Positions 11,525-22,695 of a stretch of 64,000 nt of DNA are shown piece by piece. The first letter of the stretch is position 1; every line of letters starts with the position of its first letter. The stretch is from the NCBI RefSeq assembly GCF_902635505.1, contig NC_045429.1, positions 217,685,997 to 217,749,996 of the forward strand, read 5' to 3'. Both the position numbers and the translations under genes were made by a program. The notes under the pieces are model-generated. The model searched no databases. It saw only the letters and a list, made by a program, of their open reading frames with translations, and was not told where the DNA came from. This DNA is from Sarcophilus harrisii (lineage: Eukaryota; Chordata; Mammalia; Dasyuromorphia; Dasyuridae).

Positions 11525-11700
11525 AAACAGCAGGAATGCTATACTCCAAAGAGCTCAAAGAAGGAGGAAAAGGATCCAAAGTACAAAAATATTTATAACA
11601 GCTATTTCCAGTTTGGCAAAGAAGTGGAAATTAAGGGGATGCCAACCAATTAGAGAATTGGTAGGCAAATTATGGTGTATGAGTGTGATGGAATAATATT
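11525..11700 (+). repeat. Old L1 ORF2 C-terminal fragment
   Basis: Translation shows SLAKKWKLRGCQPIRELVGKLWCMSVME, a decayed form of the NWKLxGCPSxGEWLNKLWYMNVMEYY block of L1 ORF2 seen at 8880 and 18010. No 3' end follows. Confidence 0.65.
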
Positions 11701-11917
11701 GTAAAAAGAACATTTGCTCTTCAGGACTTACAGATCAGTTAGTGAAGCAATATAAATAAATAATTTTACGATATAAATATAGCTATGTAGATATCACATG
11801 GGCAAGAAAACATATGGCTGCGTATTTCTTTGGGTTCAGCACTTCTCCTCTGGCAAAGTGCCCAGGGAAGTAGATGGATGTATTATCATATTATTATAAG
11901 TATATGCATCATTATGT

Positions 11918-12005
11918 CATCCTTTTTAGGACCATAAACTTGAGGGTAGAAAATAGATTTTTAGCTAATATTTGCATTTTCATGGCACCTAATACATTAT
12001 TCTGC
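11918..12005 (+). repeat. L2 3' fragment
   Basis: The sequence 'ggaccataaacttgagggtagaaaa' to 'cacctaatacattattctgcac' follows the L2 3' pattern. It is short and diverged. Confidence 0.5.
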
Positions 12006-12011
12006 ACATAA

Positions 12012-12470
12012 TAGCTGACATTTACATAGCTCTTTAAAGTTTCTAACACATTTTATATATGCTCACATTTGATTCTCTAAATCATATTGTGAGGGAGGTG
12101 TATTGTGATATGGGAGCTACCTGCCAGTGGCTACTGAGAGGCATTTGTGTTGTCTGACTTCTCTCCCCTTCCCCATGTCTCCAATTTATTTCATTTCCAA
12201 TCCACAAGGAATATCTGCAAAGACTGCTTTGTAACTCCTTCAAGTGTTAGGATTCACAGCTGTGGAGGCTCTCGGAGAATTGACCTGCCCCTTCACTTAG
12301 GTATGGTCCTTAACAGAGGTGCTGTTATTTTTCACATGAGGAAACTGAGGCTGAGAGACTAAGTGACTTGCCCAGAGTCACAGAGCTAGTTAAATGTCTA
12401 AAATAAGATTTGAACTCAAGTATTATTGATTGCAAGTCCAGTACTCTTATGCACTGCACCACCTACTTGG
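12012..12470 (-). repeat. CORE-SINE (MIR/THER1 type), antisense, split by an insertion
   Basis: The left part (tgacatttacatagctctttaaag ... aaatcatattgtgaggga) and the right part (gttatttttcacatgaggaaactgaggct ... cactgcaccacctac) are the two halves of one antisense CORE-SINE. Together they read through when the 12099-12315 segment is ignored. Confidence 0.75.
12099..12315. mobile_element. Possible solo LTR-like insertion in a CORE-SINE
   Basis: About 217 bp, beginning TG and ending CA and flanked by a 4-bp repeat (gagg at 12095-12098 and 12316-12319), interrupts a CORE-SINE. These ends and the short duplication are what a retroviral-type solo LTR leaves. No coding sequence is present and the family is unknown. 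It is a fossil. Confidence 0.35.
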
Positions 12471-12544
12471 TCAATGTAACAAATTAGAATCCATTTTACA
12501 GATGAGGAAACAATGTCCAGAGGAGAGGAATAAATTTTGTGAAG

Positions 12545-13335
12545 GATCTTGAGACTTTTCAATTGACCCTTGATTTAACTGAATGACTAGAGATGCTTAG
12601 TCTGGAGAAGAGAATGCTGAGATGTGAGCATGATGTCTATGGATCAAAGATGTGAATTAAATTCATTCCAACTGACTCCAGAGGGCAGAACCTGGAGCAA
12701 ATAGTGGAAGCCTTCAGGAGGCAAATTAAGGCTTGATGTCAAGGAAATTTTTCCAATATGTAGAACTGCCTCAAGAAGAGGAGGGTCCCCAGTTGTGACG
12801 GACCTGGCCATCCTCAGCAATGAGATCAACCAAATCATTTCCAATGGAGCAGTAATGAACTGAACCAGCTTTGCCCAGAGAAAGAACTCTGGGTGATGAC
12901 TAAAAACCATTACATTGAATTCCCAATCCCTATATTTATGCCCACCTGCATTTTTGATTTCCTTCACAAGCTAATTGTATAATATTTCAGAGTCTGATTC
13001 TTTTTGTACAGCAAAATAATGGTTTGGTCATGTATACTTATTGTGTATCTAATTTATATTTTAATATATTTAACATCTACTGGTCATCCTGCCATCTGGG
13101 GGAGGGGGTGGGGGGGTTAGAGGTGAAAAATTGGAACAAGAGGTTTGGCAATTGTCAATGCTGTAACGTTATCCATACATATAATCTGTAAATAAAAGGC
13201 TATTAAATTAAAAAAAAAAATTTTTTTTAAAAAGAAGAGGAGGGTCCCGCTTTTGTGATTTTGTGAAAAGATACCTTTCAAGTTTAGATTGGACTATATG
13301 ACTACTAGAGTCCCTTCCACTTCTAGAATTCTGTG
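12545..13335 (+). repeat. CR1/L3-type LINE 3' end, interrupted by L1
   Basis: The left part has the CR1-family wording 'aaattaaggcttgatgtcaaggaaa' then 'agaactgcctcaagaagaggagggt'. The right part continues 'ttagattggactatatgactactagagtcccttcca' and ends in the CR1-like repeated octamer attctgtgattctat near 13330. A young L1 splits it at 12790-13231. Confidence 0.7.
12790..13231 (+). mobile_element. L1 LINE 3' UTR copy, 17-bp TSD
   Basis: This is a young-subfamily L1 beginning in the last bases of ORF2/3' UTR (gttgtgacggacctggcca) and ending ctgtaaataaaaggctattaaatta plus A-rich tail. The perfect 17-bp duplication aagaagaggagggtccc is at 12773-12789 and 13232-13248. The host sequence is a CR1/L3 LINE. 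Confidence 0.95.
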
Positions 13336-13370
13336 ATTCTATTGTGGCCACTGCTGGATTTTTGGAAGGT

Positions 13371-13394
13371 TTTGTTTGTTTGTTTGTTTGTTTG
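13371..13394. repeat. (TTTG)n microsatellite
   Basis: Six TTTG units in a row. Confidence 0.9.
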
Positions 13395-13581
13395 CAAGGA
13401 CTCACTCATTGTCCAGACTTCCCTTAGAGCTAGAGAACTTATAACTCATCACCCTGAGCAGATTCCTATCAGAACCTGCCAGTTTCCCTAGAAAAATGTA
13501 TCACTGCCATAACAAGGGATTTTGGTGTCTAACAAAAACTATGAAAAACTTTGGCAGATTGGGATCATGGTAGGGTGTTGG

Positions 13582-13620
13582 GAGAGAGAGAGAGAGAAGG
13601 AGAGGAAGAGGACGAAAGAG
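13582..13620. repeat. Purine-rich (GA)n tract
   Basis: A short GA microsatellite running into further purines. Confidence 0.75.
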
Positions 13621-13754
13621 AGATCCTGTGCCCCAAAGGTAGGCTTCAGAATACCCTTGGCATGAAGTAAAACTTCTATATTATTTAATTTTTAAATTTT
13701 CATGTGGTTAATAATTTGCAATTCTATTGTGGAAAAATTGTTGCATTTACTAGT

Positions 13755-13894
13755 AGTTGAACAGAATTCAAATTTCAATTCCAAATCTGTGAAATTTTGT
13801 GTAAATTACTTTCTTAATCTGTAAAGTAAGGAAGTTGAATTGGATGACTTGTAAAGCTTCCCAGGCTCTCAATTTATGATCCTATAAGCCATTT
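13755..13894 (+). repeat. MIR-like SINE, sense, degraded
   Basis: The order 'gtgtaaattactttcttaatctgtaaagtaagg', 'ttgaattggatgactt', 'caatttatgatcctata' is that of a MIR-like SINE 3' half. Confidence 0.5.
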
Positions 13895-14205
13895 GTTCAT
13901 GTCCTTTGACTACTTATTTCTTGGGAAATGGCTCTTGCCCTTATACATTTGTGTTAACTCCTTATAGGTCTAGATCATTGGCTTTTTCCCAGCAAAATTT
14001 TTTGCACTTGACAGTTCTTCTTATTCGTTCTTCACTAATTTGATTTGTGCAAAAACTTTTCAATTTAAAATGATCTATTTTGACCATTGCAATGACATCT
14101 ATCCCTTGTTTGATTTAGAATTCTCTCTAAACTTTAGTTGTGAAAGAGCCTTCCTTCCGTTCTCTTCAACTTTTAAAATATGACCCTTTATATTCAGGTT
14201 ATGTT
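13895..14205 (-). repeat. Old L1 ORF2 fragment, antisense
   Basis: It parallels the full-length L1 at about 40780-41050: gttcatgtcctttgac, ccagcaaaattttttgcact, tttgtgcaaaaacttttcaattta and ccttccttccgttctcttca align in order. Strongly diverged. Confidence 0.65.
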
Positions 14206-14954
14206 TCTGTTGGGAGCTTACTGTGATTTGTGGTGTGATTGGTGCTCCTGATTCTTCATTTTACAGTTGAGAAAACAATAGCTCATAGAAGCCAAAAATA
14301 ATTTCCATCTGTATTAAAAATATCTCATTTGAGACTTCAACTATTTTGTGATCAACAGTCAGGTATGATGGTGTCCAGTGAGATTAATGACCTGACCAAA
14401 TTTAAGAGAGTATGGAGCTTCAGGTTTTTTGCTTCACAGACCAGCACTTTTTCCTGTTAAGCCACACAATTTTCAATGGTTTGCCCAAAGTCACAGTAAG
14501 TAATTTAAGAAAATAGTGACTGCTTATTCTAAAATTCAGCTGATCTCTTCTCTTCCAGTTATTGTCTTAAATTCTTCAATATGTCTCCAATTTCCCAAAT
14601 TTATGATTTCATTTGGATAGAGCTAGGAACATCATACCTCAGCACTAGCTCTGGAATTCCTGATCACTTTTTTCTTTCCCCTGTCTTTAGTAAACATTCC
14701 ATATAGGAATCCAGAGCAGAGACATAGCACAACCTAGTGGCCTTATACTTTTCTCCATTGATAAAGAGTAGGGATGCATGTGGGAAGAGTATTTGAGAAT
14801 GGGTAGGATGGGCAGTATTTTTGGCACTTAATTTGCAGTCCAAACTCCATTGAAGATGAGTTAGTCTTTGGCAAATTACTTCATCACTTTATCCCTGAAA
14901 CAGAAAACAGTAATCACTCCGTAAGAATCAGAAATTATGAAGAAATAGGGATAA
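14206..14954. other. No gene; degraded repeat traces
   Basis: There is a trace of a MIR-type 'cattttacagttgagaaaaca' at about 14260. Otherwise I see nothing I can name. Confidence 0.35.
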
Positions 14955-15870
14955 AAATAATATCATTTATATAATACTTAATGTTTGCAAAGCAGTTTAT
15001 ATATATTATCTCAATTGGTGGAGCTGTGAACTGAACCACTCTGGAGAGCAATTTGGAACTATGTCCAAAGGACCATCAAACTGTATATATACCCTTTGAT
15101 TCAGCAATATTTTGTATCCCAAAGAGATCATAAAAAAGTGTTTATAACAGTTCTTTTTGTGGTGGCAAGGAATTGGATATTGTGGGGATGCTCGTCAATT
15201 GACGAATGGTTGAACAAGTTGTGATATATGATAGTAATGGAATACTATTGTTCCATAAGAAATGATGATCAGGTAGATTTCAGAAAAACCTGGAAAGACT
15301 TCCATTAACTGATGCAAAATGAAGTGAGCAAAAACAGGAGAACATTGTATACAGTAATGGTAACTTTGTACAATGATCATCTATGACAGATTTGGCTCTT
15401 CTCTCTAATATAATCATCCAAGACAATTCCAAAAGACGCATAATGGAAAATTCCATCTGCATGTAACCTAAGAACTATGGAGTTTGAATATAGATGGAAG
15501 CCTATTATTTTTACTTTTTTTTTCTTTTCCTCATGATTTTTTCTTTTTTGCTCTATCCTCCTTCCACAATATGATTAATGTGGAAATATGTTTAGTATTA
15601 TTTTATACATATAACCTATATCAGATTGCTTGCTGTCTTGGGGAAGGGGAGGGAGGAAAGAAAAGGAGGGAGAAAAGATTTGGGAATCAAAATCTTACCA
15701 AAATGAATGCTGAAAAATACCTTTATATGTAATTGGGAAAAAATACTATTAAATGCAGAAATTAAGAAAAAAAGATCACCCTGGGTCACAAAGTTAGTAA
15801 ATGTCTGAGGCAAGATTCAACCCAGGTCTTCCTGACTTGAATTCCTCTGTACACTGAACCACCTAGATGC
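14955..15870 (-). repeat. CORE-SINE, antisense, split by an L1
   Basis: The left half (atttatataatacttaatgtttgcaaagc) and the right half (gatcaccctgggtcacaaagttag ... ccaggtcttcctgactt ... actgaaccacctag) flank an L1 at about 15016-15768. Confidence 0.65.
15016..15768 (+). mobile_element. Older L1 LINE 3' end with ORF2 remnants
   Basis: It starts at the ORF2 segment 'ctctggagagcaatttggaactatg', continues through the remnant of EWLNKLWY...MEYYCS and a 3' UTR, and ends 'ctgaaaaatacctttatatgtaattgg'. It belongs to an older subfamily than the 1738 or 12790 copies and lies in a CORE-SINE. No target duplication is readable. Confidence 0.8.
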
Positions 15871-15984
15871 CAAATATTTTCATAAGCATAGTTATAGGAG
15901 TGGGGCGACATTTTTTTGGGAGGCTGAAAAATTAAAGTTACCTCATAGGTTTATGGATAAAATCTTATGCATGTCATATAGAAA

Positions 15985-16155
15985 TACATTTTTTCTTTTT
16001 AAATAATATTTTATTTTTAATTACATGTAAAGACAATTTTAATATTCTTTTTTAATATAAAGTTTTGATTTCCATATTTTCTCCCTTCCTCTTCTCCCTG
16101 CTCTGTAAGACATTAAGCAATTTGGTATTGAATACATAAAAATATATAATTTTTT
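15985..16155 (-). repeat. Old L1 3' end, antisense
   Basis: The sequence tattttatttttaattacatgtaaagac and following pyrimidine-rich text match the older L1 3' terminus, as at 37500. Confidence 0.7.
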
Positions 16156-17365
16156 CCAGAATGCCTAGGCCAGTGAGATTTCTTATTGAAAGATATTTCC
16201 AGGATTCCATTTATTATAATTGTGGGACTATGGATAAATGTATTATAGGGAGATGAGAGGAGCAAAAGTCTAGAGTGAAGAGCAGAAGCTGGTGTAGCAG
16301 TTATCCTGCCTTTTAAGTGTTGGTAGAGCTCTCTGTACCAGTAAAGTCACAGGTGAATTGGTAATTAATTTATGAAATTATAAAATTATGAAAGTGGGTC
16401 AGGCAAAGTCAATTATCTGGACACTCACTAGGAAAGATCATAATGGCAGTGGGAAATGGGATTGTAATAACTTTAATAACCACAGAGAGTATACAGAAAA
16501 TACCAAGACCTGTAGAGAAAGAGGTATAGAGGCAGAGTGTATATATGAGGATAAAAGAAAGGGTAGTGAAGTCAGGCAGCAGGAGGAAGAGGACAGGGAA
16601 AGGATGAGCCACTTGCATATAGCCTAGGATTAGAGTTGGGAGCAATTCAGCAACATGGACCCTTAAGAGATGGAAAAATGCCCAGGGAGTAAGAGTTTGA
16701 GGTCCCATTTTTTATAGGGGTTTTGTTTGATTTGTTTGGTTTTGGAAAACAGATTAATTCTTATTTGTGCCACTTTGTAGTTACTTCATTAAATCCAAAT
16801 CATTTCAGAGTTTTCAGTGAAACTTTAAAGTTAACATATACACATCATCTGAAAACTGACACCACCATTTGGTGTTCTGCTGGTTTTAACTGCTGAAGTC
16901 AGGAACTTGTGTAAGATTTACATAATACAGGCCAAAAGGCCTGAGAGCAAAGCTTAGATGGTTTCTGCTAATTCAATTGGTAATGTTGGTTAATACCTGA
17001 TACAATTTGTAAATTATGTTCCTTTCTTTGATCAATTTGGATGTGACTTCCAAGTTTCTCTTTGCAATCTTATTTCCTACTAGTGTCCCTGTAGACTGGC
17101 TACTGAGAAAGTTACCATATTGATCAGAAGGGTTTGGGGGAGTGATCAGAGGGATGAGAACAAGATATGTACATATGATATTTGCAGGGTTTAATGTTAA
17201 GTATTGGGCATACCAATATAGTTTCTGACTTCAAGGAATTTATAACCTAATAGAAGGTCCATGCCCTTACATATCAATAAATATAATGCAGATTTAAGAT
17301 GTGATAATCTTAAATAAGCAGGTTCCAAACAAAGCACTTTTAGAAAATTTGGGATCAGATTTTTT
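16156..17365. other. No gene; short dispersed-repeat trace
   Basis: No gene is recognised. About 17185-17290 resembles the 5' part of the dispersed family seen at 26775 and 35318 (tactgggcatacaa-like, then aaggaatttataacctaata). Confidence 0.35.
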
Positions 17366-18412
17366 TTCAGTTTGAATAAAGGTTCTTAAGCTGGGGTCTG
17401 TGAACTTCTTTTTTTTTTTTTTTCCTTTTCTTTTTTTTAAATTTAATAGCCTTTTATTTACAGGTTATATGTATGGGTAACTTTACAGCATTGACAACCG
17501 CCAAACCTCTTGTTCCAATTTTTCACCTCTTACCCCCCATCCCCTCCCCCAGATGGCAGGATGATCAGTAGATGTTAAATATATTTAAATATAAATTAGA
17601 TACACAATAAGTATACATGACCAAACCGTTATTTTGCTGTACAAAAAGAATCAGACTCTGAAATATTGTACAATTAGCTTGTGAAGGAAATCAAAAATGC
17701 AGGTGGGCATAAATATGGGGATTGGGAATTCAATGTAATGGTTTTTAGTCATCTCCCAGAGTTCTTTCTCTGGGCGTAGCTGGTTCAGTTCATTACTGCT
17801 CCATTGGAAATTGATTTGGTTGATCTCGTTGCTGAGGATGGCCAGGTCCATCAGAACTGGTCATCATATAGTATTGTTGTTGAAGTATATAATGATCTCC
17901 TGGTCCTGCTCATTTCACTCAGCATCAGTTCGTGTAAGTCTCTCCAGGCCTTTCTGAAATCATCCTGTTGGTCATTTCTTACAGAACAATAATATTCCAT
18001 AATATTCATATACCACAATTTATTCAGCCATTCTCCAACTGATGGGCATCCACTCAGTTTCCAGTTTCTAGCCACTACAAAGAGGGCTGCCACAAACATT
18101 CGTGCACATACAGGTCCCTTTCCCTTCTTTATAATCTCTTTGGGATATAAGCCCAGTAGTAGCACTGCTGGATCAAAGGGTATGCACAGTTTGATAACTT
18201 TTTGAGCATAGTTCCAAACTACTCTCCAGAATGGTTGGATTCGGTGAACTTTTTTAATAAACATTTTGAAAACTGTATTTTAATATATTAACATTCTTTA
18301 TGTGCATTTTATTTTATACTTTTGAGAACATTATTTTGAGAAGAGATCTATAAGCCTTACCAGAATACCAAAGGAGTCTATGACACACAAAAAAATTAAG
18401 AGCCCCTAAATT
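17366..18412. mobile_element. hAT-Charlie-like element split by an L1
   Basis: The left end 'aggttcttaagctggggtctgtgaact' and the right part 'ccagaataccaaaggagtctatgacacac ... aaattaagagcccct' form one hAT-like non-autonomous element of the same family as 7405-7607. An antisense L1 lies inside it. Confidence 0.65.
17408..18243 (-). mobile_element. L1 LINE with an open ORF2 C-terminal stretch
   Basis: This is a young L1, antisense, with a poly(T) at 17410-17423, the 3' UTR, then an uninterrupted ORF2 C-terminus on the minus strand (HRIQPFWRVVWNYAQKV ... LYPKEIIKKGKG ... MFVAALFVVARNWKLSG ... HELMLSEMSRTRRS, stopping at about 17851). The 8-bp duplication gtgaactt (17400-17407, 18244-18251) marks insertion into the hAT element. 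It lacks the rest of ORF2, so it cannot move by itself. Confidence 0.93.
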
Positions 18413-18544
18413 AGGAAGAATGGAGGAAGCCTTCAGGAATAAGTAGTACCTGTTCTTTGCCTGAAGCAAGAAGAGAATTTCTTCAAGGAGGCAAGACAAA
18501 AACAGGCAAGACAACAAAGGAGAATAGTTTATATTTTCATTTGT

Positions 18545-18965
18545 CTATGAGTGGGAATATCTGAACTTTGCCCCCTGAAATTTGCTAGTTTTTTCTTTTA
18601 AAGGTACTGAAACAATCTTTGAGACTTGATTGATTCAGTGGACTAAAGGCTAAATAACTGATAATATTTTTTTTGGTTGCCTGAGTATAAAGTAGCTACT
18701 GGGAACTCTAAATGTTCCCTGATAGTTGGTTGGCAGATAACTATGAACATCTCAGAGGATGGGAAGTTTACCTTAACTAAATCAACTCAGGTTGATCTTA
18801 ATGCATAACATTTTTGAATATCCTTCTCCTATAATGGTTAAATAAATCTTTTGCTAACAGCTGAATTATTTAAAGTGTTTCATTTCATTCTAGTATTCTA
18901 GTGCTGAACATAAACTACAAGAGAACCTATCTGAGTCAGACCCAACTCATAGCCAGCTGGAATGG
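18545..18965 (+). mobile_element. Possible LTR-like fossil, copy 1
   Basis: The block 'tccttctcctataatggttaaataaatc ... gtgtttcatttcattctag ... gctgaacataaactacaagagaacc' has a relative at 47680-47800 with the same order. An AATAAA-like signal followed by a T-rich stretch is what an LTR U3/R/U5 would show. It is old and non-coding, and no family name is assigned. Confidence 0.3.
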
Positions 18966-20199
18966 CGGGCATAATGTGGTATAAGATTAGAAAGGTCTCA
19001 AACCAATTGTAGAAGGTCATAAGTGCCCAGCTGAGGAATTTGTTTCATGCTGAGAAAACTCAACCTCATTTGAAAAGGGAAGGGGCTTGTCTCTACCTGG
19101 ACTTAGTGTGATAATAGCCATAGTGCCAGATGTCAACTCTACAACAGATCTAGAATAACTGAGATAATTAGAGAGGTGAGGGGTGAACTTTCATTCTACA
19201 AAATTAACATAAGTAAGTAAAACATTTGTAGTGAATAAATGCAAGGTAATTGGGGGCAGGATGTTAGAAACAGAAATAACAGTTAAGGAGAAGAAAAGCT
19301 TCATGAAGACAATGGTGACCAAAATGTTCTTTGAAGGAAGCTATACTTCTAAAAACCATTTCCATTCATTTTTAGTTCTTTAGGGATACTGGAATGAACT
19401 TACAGGTACAACAATACCTGCTGTCTTCTCAAATTACCCACAAAATGATGTATAATTTTAAAATTCTATAATAGTGATCAGTGGACACTGCCAAAACTAA
19501 AGACCAGCAATAAGGATTCACTCCACCTATTATGTTACAATTTTCTAATGAATGGACAGCCATGGTGATATTTTAGACTGATCTCAATCACAACACACCA
19601 CAAGCCTGTCATCATCATCAATGACAACAATAACACTGCAATGACACCATGCACACAACAATATAAGAGGTATAGTAAAACAATCCATCTGGTCAAAGAG
19701 CGATTCAGAGGAGAAACTGTTTTTGACTGTCGATTGCAACCTAGGAAAAAAAAGGAAAATAGATAATTTAACCAAGAATGTTCAGTGAATACTGGAGAAG
19801 ACAGGGGATGAAATTTCAGCTTGACCCAACCTTCAAGACAGAGTCACATATACACACAGAGAGGTATCCCAAGCAACCCCCTAATTTGTAACAGGGTGCC
19901 AAATATCCCAAGGTTTATATAGTTTGGGTTTCAAAATAAGCCACCAAAATGCTCTGAGTTTCCATTGAAATGAATCTCCTCCATCAGACCTGTAAGCATT
20001 TATGACTTTGTATCACATTGAGAACAGGAACAATTTAGAATCATAATTTTAGAGATAGAAGTAACATTTGAAGTCATCTAGTCCTTATTTACTTAAAGTA
20101 GAAAGCCCTAATGTATCAAGAACCAACATGTGACAAAAGAACTTAAATATAGCAAAAACAACTAACATCAACCTACCTCCTCCCCAGCAGCTTCTCAGC
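18966..20199. other. No gene; degraded repeat traces
   Basis: Around 19230-19400 there is weak resemblance to the dispersed family of 35318 (aagaaaagcttcatgaag ... tttgaaggaagc). Nothing coding was recognised. Confidence 0.3.
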
Positions 20200-20405
20200 T
20201 GCTGAATGGGCTAAATTTGAGATCAGAGGATCTGGATTCTAATCCTGTCTCTGCTATTTAATATCTATGTGACCCTGGGCAACTGATCTAACCTGATTTG
20301 ACCTTAGTCCCTCATTTGCAAAAGGGCAGGGATATATATGTGTGTGTTTGCATGTGTGCATTGGATGGTCTTTAAGATGTCTTACAACTTTAAATCTATG
20401 GTCCT
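20200..20405 (+). repeat. CORE-SINE/MIR-like, sense, with TG microsatellite
   Basis: The order 'gatcagaggatctggattctaatcc', 'tatgtgaccctgggcaa', 'ctcatttgcaaaagggcaggg', then a (TG)n expansion and 'gatgtcttacaactttaaatctatg' fits a MIR-like SINE with a microsatellite grown inside it. Confidence 0.7.
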
Positions 20406-20917
20406 AGACCCCATATATCCAAGGAAGGGAAGGAGAAAAAAATAAGCATTTATATAATGCCTATTATGTATTTAGCACTTTTCTAAGAGCATAGGTTTCA
20501 AGTATTATGTAACTACATCCAGACCCTTCTCTGCCAAGACAGAGGAGAGAAACAAGCTCCACTATTGATCCTTTGAAATTATGCTTCATTCCTGCATCAG
20601 TCAGAGTTCTAAAGTCTTCCTTTATATTATTGTTCCCAGAGGCTATTTTTCACAAAAATATACATGCTCTACCTAAAAGCTAAAGGGCCATGAATAACTT
20701 CTAAATATCTTTGCCTCAATTTACTCAAAAATTGTCCCTCAGGTGGGACTATGGACTCCTAAAGTTATCTTATCTATCATGAATCCCCAAAGACCCTAAA
20801 GAGAGATAGCAGTATGGCATTTTCTCATGTTTCTATTTGGTAGTTTCACCGTGGTTTTCTACTGTTTCTCTTCAGAAGGGCATGTAAGGCTGTTCTTATT
20901 TCTCCCCACCAAATCAT
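20406..20917. other. No gene seen
   Basis: Only a short MIR-like opening (aataagcatttatataatgcctatt, about 20442-20470) is visible. Confidence 0.35.
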
Positions 20918-21045
20918 CATTAGAATGTATGTTCTTGAGGGCAGGGATGTTTTAATTTTCCAGCCTTTTTTAAAATTCCCAATCCTTAGTATAATGTACT
21001 AAGCAAAGAGTTAATGCTTGATAAATGCTTGTTGTCTGACTGACT
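20918..21045 (+). repeat. L2 LINE 3' end
   Basis: L2 tail motifs: ttagaatgtatgttcttgagggcagggatg, taatgcttgataaatgcttgttgtctga. Confidence 0.75.
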
Positions 21046-21479
21046 GGAGTACCAACCTCTAAACTTGACTTGGAAAAGTCACAGAAGTGAGCTATTGGCT
21101 TGGTTAAAGTTTCTAAATACTTCTGGAACTCCATCTCTGTGAAGGGCTGGGCAGAGAGACAGCTGGTCATTGATCTACTTGGCTGACCAACCCTTCATGA
21201 GCCTTGTAACCAGATCATACCAGCCACTTGAAACCACTCAGCCTGACCAAAATAGACTATGTGAGGGTCATGTGGTTGACATACAATATGCTACTCTCCT
21301 TCAACAATGTGTAAACAGTGTCTAACTAGGGAAGTGATCACTTGTGTCTGGGAGTCCATTCCCTTTGTGTTGTGAAACACAGAACATCAAAAGGGTCTGA
21401 AAATTATAAGCCCTAAATAATAACTGATCTGATCATTCCCTATAGTGGATGCATGCTAAATGAATATTAGGAATACTTT
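21046..21479. other. Single-copy-looking sequence, no gene seen
   Basis: No repeat or gene was recognised in this stretch. Confidence 0.4.
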
Positions 21480-21720
21480 AAAAATTTTTATTTTTAATTT
21501 ATGGAATAAAACAAGCATTTTCATAACATAGTATAATAAAAAGAGAATTACATACTACTGCAAATTTACTATGCATAATTTGCTATTCCTTTCAAATATA
21601 CAACAAAATTATCATGTCATTTTTTTTTCTGCCCTGCCCATCCTAGAGATGGCTACCATTAGACACACAAATAAACATGTGTGTGTGTACATATATATGT
21701 AAATCTATTCTAAACATAAC
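21480..21720 (-). repeat. LINE (L1-type) 3' end, antisense
   Basis: The text 'atggaataaaacaagcattttcataacatag ... gcataatttgctattcctttcaaatat ... agatggctaccattagacac' is a shared 3' end. A second copy starts the composite at 27350. Confidence 0.6.
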
Positions 21721-22680
21721 TTCCATTTATCAGTTCTTTCTATAAATGCAGATGACTTTTTTATTCATATGTCTTTTGTTTGGGCATTTATAATAGACAA
21801 GATAATTTTAGGAGTCAATAAATGAAGAAATGGCACTCTACCTCTGAAAAGGTCTCTAGGGAGCAAAACTTCTTGTCTCAAAGTTTCTAGGAGTAATGAC
21901 TATTATGAACTATTGCATAAGTTAATATAGGCCTAAGATAATATAGTGAAACCCTAGATTTCCCCAGGAAATCCAGGGTTATCTGTTCACCTTAATCATG
22001 AATTTAATACAACTTTATCATACTGCTTTCCTTGACAAAATCCATGATTCCTAGAGAGATCAGGCAATGGATTATGAGCAATCTCAAATTGGCTTTCAAA
22101 GAGTTCTTATTTCAGCATGTTACTATCTCTAAAACCTTTCTGTGGAATTGTCCCAAAGTCAACACAAAGAAAAGTGACGGCTCCAATTTACCCAAAAACT
22201 TTCATGCAGATTTCCATTTTCAAATAAGGATTATTTCTTTCATTGCATGTATATCCCCTAGTACAATACCTAACTTGTTGATTAATTGATTAAAATAGGT
22301 TACTATAAAGATAACTTGAAGTATCAAAAAAGCGATAAAATCATACATTTAAACTAATTACATCTTTTAAAAATAACTTGGACATATAATAATTATCATC
22401 TATTACTTATTCTATCCATGTCTCTTTACTGTCTCTTTATCAATCTGTCCCATGTTAATGTTTTAAACTTTTTAACTTGAATGTGGCTAAAACAATATTT
22501 TTTTATTTTGTTTTCCTGACTTCACATTATTTCCTATCTATTTCTCTGTCTTTTTATTTTATGAATATAATTTGGAATTCAATTCCAATTGTAGAAAACA
22601 AATAACTAGTGGAGAATTCCATGCTTACATAAAGGGATTTGATTTGAGAAGAGCATGTGGAAACCAGGATCCTTACTCTT
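21721..22680. other. No gene; small L2 trace
   Basis: A short L2-like tail lies at about 22225-22295 (cattgcatgtatatcccctagtacaatacc). The remainder is unassigned. Confidence 0.35.
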
Positions 22681-22695
22681 CTGGCTTCCAATTTC

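Noticed and set aside
19599-19680. A CRISPR-like array (repeated atcatcatc and acacaac units)
   Set aside because: These are short simple-sequence runs without equal spacers, in a vertebrate context.
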